A stretch of DNA of 36,527 bases from a virus. The notes under the pieces were generated by a model that was given only the letters and a program-made list of their open reading frames with translations, ran no database searches and was not told the DNA's origin. Of this stretch, positions 33,401 to 36,527 are shown in pieces. Both the position numbers and the translations under genes were made by a program. Where the stretch lies: the IMG/VR virus record IMGVR_UViG_3300042691_003728, positions 1 through 36,527 of that record, one strand, 5' to 3'. Each line of letters starts with the position of its first letter. Position 1 is the stretch's first letter.

Positions 33401-34795
33401 TTCTCTAAAGATAACATGAGTAAAATTGAAGCTGTTTATGGTAGAGGTTTTGCTAAGTCATTAGACAACATGTTAAAGAGAATGAAATCAGGTACAAATA
33501 GAACAGAAGGCGCTTCAGATACATTCCTAAACTGGATAAATGGATCTACTGCTGTTACCATGTTCTTAAACATGAGATCAGCGGTATTGCAAACAATAAG
33601 TTCTGTTAACTTTATAAATACTACAGACAACAATATATTAAAAGCTGGAAAAGCTTTATTGAATGTTCCTCAATACATGGAGGACTTTTACACTATATGG
33701 AACTCTGAGTATTTAAAAGATAGAAGATCTGGTTTAATGAATGACGTTGCTGAAGCTGAATTAGCTCAGATGATGAATGATCCTAGAAATAAAAGTGTTT
33801 TAGATAAATTTAAATCAGGAACATATTGGTTACTTAAAAATGGATTTATGCCAACTAGATTAGCAGATAGTTTCGCGATATCTTTTGGTGGTGCTGGATT
33901 CTATAGAAATAGAATAAAAACATATTTAAAACAAGGAGAAACACAAGAAGAAGCACATCATTTGACTATGCGTGATTTCTATGAAATATCTGAGGTATCA
34001 CAACAATCAGCAGACGTTTCTAAAATATCTATGAATCAATCTAGTATAAAAGGTAGATTAGTATTAGCTTTCCAAAATACTCCTTTGCAGTACTCTAGAA
34101 TCATAAAGAAATCTGTTGTTGATTTAGTTAAAGGAAGAGGTAGCGCACCAAATAATATAGCTAAAATAGTTTATTACTCTACTATTCAGAATATGTTATT
34201 TAACTTCATGCAAAATGCTTTGTTCTCTATGTTTTGGGACGATGAAGATGAAGAAGGTAAATACGAGTCCGCGTCTATGAGAGCAGTGAATGGAACTATG
34301 GATACCTTATTAAGAGGAGCAGGTTTTAAAGGTGCTTTATTAGCCACAGTTAAAAATGCTATTGTGAAGTGGTATGAGAAAAGTGGTGATCCAAAAGGTT
34401 ATGGAGACGTTTTGCTAGAGTTTGCAAACGTTGCACCGTCAATAGGTATTAAAGCAAGGTCTCTTGTTAAGTCATACAAAGCTGTTGAATATAATAGAGA
34501 TGAAATAACTTACAAAGGATTTAGTACTGATAACACTTATGCCATAGAAGCTTTGACATCTTTAACTTCAGCCGGAACTAATGTACCAGTAGATAGAATT
34601 TATCAGAAAGTACAGAATGTATCTAACGCTATGAATTCTGACTTTGAAACATGGCAGAGAGTAGCATTCTTACTTGGATATAACAAATATAATCTAGGTT
34701 TAAAAGATGAATCTAAACCAATAAAAATGGATTCTAAGTTTAATTTAAACTTACCAGGTGTTTCAGCACCAACGTTGAAATTACCAAATCAATAA
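27419..34795 (+). CDS. Giant internal/ejection polyvalent protein with HExxH domain
   Basis: A 2458-residue protein, the largest here. Residues 1-300 are basic and polar. About 480-700 is a hydrophobic helical region with EFAEEGGKEVIQENIQQAGE. H922-E-F-L-H926 is a zincin motif, with E1017/E1018 in QWEEVLTLYSD a candidate third ligand. About 1150-1285 is a helical segment with sigma-region-2-like character (MVSETQLALIPHIRNF and LNAWINSQLLNKM). About 2035-2280 is membrane-active, including FQNTPLQYSRIIKKS and QNMLFNFMQNALFSMF. KFSLGE (1125) and KFSLAE (1669) separate the sections. Such large polyvalent proteins are ejected into the host. Roles of individual domains are inferred. Confidence 0.75.
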   Translation: MEEIYILEDGSQVDISDYSQFEKTNFLLKNPGAKKTKGATKSAVVVPKKNQALNKDTESKSKTGSSVSQKQFRLPQEQDFQIMQQKRGLLPPPSATATSYEVPTAENLYDLQGNIGVKKKSSKYKTEKITIPGQEPTREWKDSFLKLQKKSKAITPEELRKELYDLKPSGERVNSEEEIRNVRKKINQTDSDLEHPYLYYSIEKQKQSPDTFVQDNYNIKELSEAGINVQDFDGFLNKKGYKEDFIKKQSQGLFEGKGDNIHGYDVQLANELAKKKMMDMYMEDMQRRDFVKQDLYQEIPLIMGDIKEKSINKNQIFDQNKTLSYIEKNFPTLTKKLKEKDKENARLYEEAKSGGTDFFSWDTLGKIGSSGWNAISDRLVQTSAIVYDVLGMEETAEGARMLDEQNQFLKPNDRGVSYVSGKTVEDDGTKYIVDRKGEIYDADSKIVVTDLFNEKKYNELVEKSKFGQSDYIFSVQGAAVQTSGVMADMLVQAALSRGIGAGGAIASEARVALNATRQNSKVVSVLNDSSKLLRKIPMDRATGYSMIAQGTLGYTQGYEDTLKAAREAGINDKEAFKLATNAGQRMAILYSTTGVINPQTNVADNIFGSKNLINKAIQQYTKTGEKGFVKYFDDIIKNTPRNLIEFAEEGGKEVIQENIQQAGEIGINRLTNIDAGKKIMNEVMSGDDFMNTSILSFISSGLISKAKIPTFFNKDNAKDDLRALSTLSKNKNEFEKVITNLVDSKVFTQEQSDKLKEDVNIYTNNSNKVPKNISAEIAMPVMRELDKIRKLNDQKKGVDKAFHEEIDEQIDDTTDKIKKMFYADRLRVKNEQVSNAIKKGVVKNTQMLNFATTNELRDYLKTEMNMSDADATYMAKQGGFMLDESAIRKFSKDPSSVTKGQKLLFVNEAVASTLGTTEVGRHEFLHGLIFETIKDSPEAQQLLGKALSMELMKMKDLTDAAGKGEIPLPKSFVQRFGQYVNKYQQHIAQAKAQLELGSIDQQEYDAKVDTYLGNQWEEVLTLYSDAISSGQVKYDEGVFVKLKDTVRRVLQYLGLKDVEFKSGKDVYNFIKDYNKSMDSGNWGKAMKKVGNQGAMIDIESLRKETKASKTKVQEKSKSDFQTDAKFSLGERKSSEEIKKDINSKYNKEQWSQGHNDKGENQNINRVLYDILSEYDYIIKGKSKGLGYNNLPDFSEMDMVSETQLALIPHIRNFNKEFFQKREEYKKELESKGLDPKSKEFKDKVEAQDEKGYQGKKGIVKENKDLNAWINSQLLNKMKVALNTGNVTTQKFTEDIEGEMFKETKIIDGYGGDESYLMDEGDNIFEQQNDYEVEQSELVTLLSDPIFRFVDEDGELISIETVPFGSFYVTEVSDPTIAANKKLRTETDPKIIEELKNQLKDLERGLELQQKEELTFEEKEELKSLKSFKSYDLSTGMMVNTFKALSVQDVPAKIITDEVSREILRSPNIETLEYRNFKEKLSDLSKTMSRRMTFKNGPEIESFMYNNWELIYDVINHPVDPVTGQSSYASKKLPPRLKEFDEKGNLKKIDKITRVKFLQSFYGIEEATRIINTYGGKNASKELVELEEQETNEKTGRGLVPTAYFDRRTALMELFGDVMVLQEARRLLRQPDFLESIKSKNVNLYNELKDDITRTKVLNDMAKGKSDIVKFSLAEEQNGDISTFLGGLLFGEQWVVARDIDSAILKSKIPDGTKVTFKVPSRSKFSDKSTAYFIISKIAEGYNDFEFTVKKNANGPLTKQVLDALDQKSKKYQETLDMNNNLERTMNEIIEVNKGVSAEEKISPETAKNLGKNVGKYDIFLPPEDEDFLGLLYTLASAKGLEGEKQMKFLVDNLLKPYSDAMLNLMRARQTMYKDWKELVNKKHKGISKVLKQDSGYGGYLVDQAVRVYLWSAAGYEIPGLDKKDLFNLREVVRTNKQLRDFAQDVSLLSKQANGYIEPDHNWGLGSVVGDMNNIISKTNRKKYLEHWQHNADKIFSKDNMSKIEAVYGRGFAKSLDNMLKRMKSGTNRTEGASDTFLNWINGSTAVTMFLNMRSAVLQTISSVNFINTTDNNILKAGKALLNVPQYMEDFYTIWNSEYLKDRRSGLMNDVAEAELAQMMNDPRNKSVLDKFKSGTYWLLKNGFMPTRLADSFAISFGGAGFYRNRIKTYLKQGETQEEAHHLTMRDFYEISEVSQQSADVSKISMNQSSIKGRLVLAFQNTPLQYSRIIKKSVVDLVKGRGSAPNNIAKIVYYSTIQNMLFNFMQNALFSMFWDDEDEEGKYESASMRAVNGTMDTLLRGAGFKGALLATVKNAIVKWYEKSGDPKGYGDVLLEFANVAPSIGIKARSLVKSYKAVEYNRDEITYKGFSTDNTYAIEALTSLTSAGTNVPVDRIYQKVQNVSNAMNSDFETWQRVAFLLGYNKYNLGLKDESKPIKMDSKFNLNLPGVSAPTLKLPNQ

Positions 34796-34839
34796 CGGAA
34801 CGAATATAATGAGCAACATACTCAATGTTCCTATAAAGA

Positions 34840-34872
34840 GAAAGGGGATACACTTAATTGTGATCCCCTTTT
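34840..34872. terminator. Bidirectional intrinsic terminator at convergent operon ends
   Basis: A GC-rich stem (AAAGGGGAT with ATCCCCTTT, extended by CAC/GTG with one bulged A) around a 6-nt loop, ending in CCCCTTTTCTT on the plus strand and CCCCTTTCTCTTT on the minus strand. It begins 45 nt after the giant gene stop and is placed to end both the late operon and the minus-strand operon. Confidence 0.8.
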
Positions 34873-34955
34873 CTTATTACAATAAGTTTGTCGCTGAACT
34901 ATTTATTCTTTCGTCTAAGATAAAGCGTTGCCCCTCTTTATCGCGCTGGTACAAT

Positions 34956-35087
34956 TTATTGTATTTTTTTTATTTCTTTTTTAAAGTTATTAATCAATTG
35001 CCTTTCTGTTAACTCTTTTTCTATTTCTTTTTCTATTTCTATTGGTTTTTCTTTTGTTTTCTTTAAAAAACTATAATTAGTAATACC
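34956..35087 (-). pseudogene. Open Lys/Glu-rich frame after an in-frame UAA (possible remnant or read-through tail)
   Basis: This minus-strand frame continues in register directly after the TAA at 35088-35090 for 43 sense codons without an ATG: a tail containing SFLKKTKEKPIEIEKEIEKE and ending EIKKIQ before TAA. Its codon pattern is protein-like but biased. It may be the 3' part of a gene interrupted by one stop codon, a non-ATG-initiated peptide, or chance in A-rich DNA. The EIEK repeat is encoded by the tandem 12-nt unit. Confidence 0.35.
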
Positions 35088-35261
35088 TTAAAGAGAACTA
35101 TAACCCATAATTAACTCTTGGTCAAGAAACCAAGGATTAGTTTTTGTTCCTCTTCCAGAAATAGAATAATCTCGATAATTAATACTGAATGGAGTTGACT
35201 TTGTCTTTTGTATCCTTCTTTGAGTTAGACTTTGTTTCGGTAACGTTTGTTTGCTTGTCAT
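35088..35261 (-). CDS. Small overlapping ORF (57 aa), unknown function
   Basis: An ATG at 35261 (minus strand) opens a 57-codon frame overlapping the 3' end of the preceding minus gene by 83 nt in a shifted frame. The product starts MTSKQTLPKQ and contains STPFSINYRDYSISGRGTKT and NPWFLDQELIMGYSSL. The non-overlapping half has a balanced, protein-like composition with Trp, Tyr and Gly in plausible places. It would be translated by coupling within the early operon. I do not recognise a family. Proximity to the terminator makes it the last gene of the operon. Confidence 0.5.
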   Translation of the reverse strand: MTSKQTLPKQSLTQRRIQKTKSTPFSINYRDYSISGRGTKTNPWFLDQELIMGYSSL

Positions 35262-35451
35262 CTTCAGTTTTTATTTTTGATTTTTCAGTAACTATATTTA
35301 TAGCATGTTCATAACCAGGCATTTCTCTTACTACTTGGTAGGTTCCAACAGTCATTGTTTTAGTATTATCAATTTCACCTAACATGAATTCAACAATCCT
35401 TGACAACGACTCTATTTTATTTTGCATTTCTATTAACTTACTTTCTTTCAT
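35179..35451 (-). CDS. Small conserved-type phage protein with N-terminal helix (90 aa)
   Basis: A 90-residue protein. An N-terminal coiled helix (LIEMQNKIESLSRIVEFMLG) is followed by GTYQVVREMPGYEHAI, a block I recognise in small proteins near nucleotide-metabolism genes of related phages, and then a Lys/Asp/Thr-rich disordered tail. Its ATG overlaps the upstream oxygenase stop by ATGA. Function unknown; multimerisation through the helix is plausible. Confidence 0.62.
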   Translation of the reverse strand: MKESKLIEMQNKIESLSRIVEFMLGEIDNTKTMTVGTYQVVREMPGYEHAINIVTEKSKIKTEDDKQTNVTETKSNSKKDTKDKVNSIQY

Positions 35452-36011
35452 TTTTTTATTTTATAAAACATTACAAATACAACTCTATTATCTATAAACT
35501 CATTTGGGTATTTACTATGGAAATAATTACATGGATAAGATATTAATCTATTTTGTTTATGACCAATAATGGATTTTAAATCCCACAAATCTAAATCATT
35601 AGCATCTTCAATTAATAATCTGTTTTGTTCTTCAATACTTGCATTTTTAAATCTATCTCCGTGTTTCTTATGTTCCCAAAAAGCTGTACCATGTAAACCA
35701 CTTTGTTTAGTATCAGATATGTATAAAACACAAGCTCTATCAGGTTGTTCTCCTTCTATTATAGAATCATTATGAATACGCCAATCATTGTCTTGGTCTT
35801 CTTTAGCTTCTCTTAGAAATCCTAATATAGGTTCTATTCTATTATGTTCTAAATGTTCAATCTCAAATTTTATAATGTCCATTATTGGATTAGGAATCTC
35901 TTTAACCCAAAAGGATTTTCCAGGAGTTTTTATTTCCTGGAATTTATCCTTATTAGAGTTCAACAAGTTAATTAAATTTATATCTAAAAAATCATCCTTT
36001 ATATATATCAT
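35448..36011 (-). CDS. 2OG-Fe(II) oxygenase-like protein
   Basis: A 187-residue protein with the 2-oxoglutarate/Fe(II) dioxygenase facial-triad pattern: H80-N-D82 (WRIHNDSIIEGE), distal H165 (CNYFHSKYP) and R176 (DNRVVFVMFY) as the likely 2OG-binding residue. The double-stranded beta-helix strands RACVLYISD and GTAFWEHKKHG lie between. Such oxygenases are common in marine phages, and hydroxylation of a protein or nucleobase is the usual suggestion. It is coupled by ATGA overlaps to the ribonucleotide reductase gene upstream and the small protein downstream. Confidence 0.75.
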   Translation of the reverse strand: MIYIKDDFLDINLINLLNSNKDKFQEIKTPGKSFWVKEIPNPIMDIIKFEIEHLEHNRIEPILGFLREAKEDQDNDWRIHNDSIIEGEQPDRACVLYISDTKQSGLHGTAFWEHKKHGDRFKNASIEEQNRLLIEDANDLDLWDLKSIIGHKQNRLISYPCNYFHSKYPNEFIDNRVVFVMFYKIKK

Positions 36012-36526
36012 ACTATTTCACAATTACCACCTCCACAAGCAGCAGAGTCTCCAAAGTTAGTATTATCTTGAATTTCTATTACTTTTGATAAATCTACGTT
36101 GTGTAAATTAGACATCATTTGCTCATAGACTTCTTTAGTACAATCTTCAAATGGCGTTTGTTTATATGTTCCACCATGATAAGGCAATACAGATAAACCA
36201 TTATAGTATTCTTTATTTGCCCACATCCATTCACCAACGATTTTCCATTCATGATCTCTAACAGAAACAGTACAAGATACATTGTGAGTATTCTCTCCTT
36301 TAGTATGACCTGTCTTAACCCAGTCCTTAGAAATTAATTTAACTCTTTCTAATAGATCTAACGTTGATTCATGTCTTGTTATAGCGCCATAAGGAGCTTT
36401 CTGAGGCACAGAAATAACTGATTGTGATGTTGGATTAAAATATTCATCTTCGAGCAATTCTGGATGATTTATTGCGAGATAAGAATAGATTGCTTCATTC
36501 TTACCTAAGCGCATACGGCGAATGTA
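36008..36526 (-). CDS. nrdJ: Class II (adenosylcobalamin-dependent) ribonucleotide reductase, C-terminal part (5' truncated by window)
   Basis: The reading frame is open through the right window edge (codons for YIRR precede MRLGKNEAIY), so the first ATG in the window is internal and the gene is partial. Visible family blocks are ISVPQKAPYGAITR, NTHNVSCTVSVRDHEWKIVG, NGLSVLPYHGGTYKQTPFED and the C-terminal CGGGNC pair. The last matches the C-x4-C redox shuttle of monomeric RTPR-type reductases. It makes deoxynucleotides for phage replication. The catalytic Cys residues of the barrel lie outside the window. It overlaps the oxygenase start by ATGA. Confidence 0.85.
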   Translation of the reverse strand, partial: YIRRMRLGKNEAIYSYLAINHPELLEDEYFNPTSQSVISVPQKAPYGAITRHESTLDLLERVKLISKDWVKTGHTKGENTHNVSCTVSVRDHEWKIVGEWMWANKEYYNGLSVLPYHGGTYKQTPFEDCTKEVYEQMMSNLHNVDLSKVIEIQDNTNFGDSAACGGGNCEIV

Positions 36527-36527
36527 A

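Larger units (their letters stand above)
34796..35087. other. Convergent intergenic region between late (+) and early (-) operons
   Basis: About 290 nt without a well-supported plus-strand gene. It contains the bidirectional hairpin at 34840-34872 and a smaller 7-bp stem (34919-34925 with 34936-34942, GATAAAG / CTTTATC). On the minus strand there is a Lys/Glu-rich frame that continues past the stop of the small ORF at 35088. A 12-nt unit CTTTTTCTATTT occurs twice in tandem at 35015-35038. Confidence 0.7.

Noticed and set aside
27419-34795. Virion RNA polymerase in the giant protein
   Set aside because: No DxDxD-type catalytic loop characteristic of crAss-like or N4-type RNA polymerases was found.
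34809-35012. 67-codon plus-strand ORF after the giant gene
   Set aside because: It runs through the terminator hairpin and T-rich DNA, and its Phe/Tyr-rich end reflects antisense of the A-rich minus-strand frame.
35015-35038. Tandem 12-nt repeat as a regulatory iteron
   Set aside because: Only two copies, and it is simply explained as coding for an EIEK repeat on the minus strand.
35569-36060. Two plus-strand ORFs opposite the oxygenase gene
   Set aside because: The minus-strand frame has the complete HxD...H...R pattern; the plus frames show only antisense composition.
1-36527. CRISPR arrays, tRNA genes, insertion sequences, integrase or attachment sites
   Set aside because: No regularly spaced repeats, cloverleaf sequence, transposase or recombinase motif was found by reading both strands.

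Overview
The window is part of an AT-rich, podovirus-like tailed-phage genome, most probably infecting a marine or aquatic Bacteroidota (Flavobacteriia-type) host. Evidence for the host group is indirect. Start codons are preceded by A/T-rich, Shine-Dalgarno-free leaders. One gene has a Flavobacteria-style signal peptide ending in SQ. The structural proteins resemble those I know from uncultured Bacteroidota phages and, more distantly, crAss-like phages. No integrase, transposase, tRNA, CRISPR array or tail sheath was seen. Standard stop codons (TAA, TGA, TAG) are all used as gene ends.

Layout. (1) 1-1241: lysis cassette with a coiled-coil/one-TM protein (holin candidate), an L,D-transpeptidase-like DUF5675 protein, a one-gene spanin (lipobox plus C-terminal TM) and a tiny basic protein nested over the spanin 3' end. 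(2) 1300-3553: phage GroEL, GroES and a winged-helix-like protein. (3) 3546-7624: about a dozen small genes of mostly unknown function. Several carry a shared Ser-Pro-hydrophobic-basic-Gln motif. Others are a minimal HExxH protein, a secreted lipocalin-like protein, an abundant-looking small virion protein followed by a strong hairpin, and a Lys-rich peptide. (4) 7624-15741: a tandem GroES-fold protein, candidate small terminase, large terminase, portal, scaffold and major capsid protein. (5) 15820-24861: head-tail connector and tail nozzle proteins plus a GNAT acetyltransferase. (6) 24863-34795: three internal/ejection proteins, ending in a 2458-residue multidomain protein with an HEFLH metalloprotease motif. 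(7) 34796-35087: convergent intergenic region with a bidirectional terminator. (8) 35088-36527, minus strand: end of an early/metabolic operon with class II ribonucleotide reductase C-terminus, 2OG-Fe(II) oxygenase-like protein, a conserved small protein and an overlapping small ORF.

How it works together. The plus strand is one long late transcription unit (lysis, chaperonin, packaging, head, tail, ejection) with hairpins after three genes that may set transcript dosage. The minus strand carries nucleotide metabolism. The most unusual content is a folding module (GroEL, canonical GroES and a second tandem GroES-like protein beside the terminase), a cluster of small proteins with a shared short linear motif next to a mini-metalloprotease, and a giant ejection protein whose domains are separated by two KFSL[G/A]E sites.
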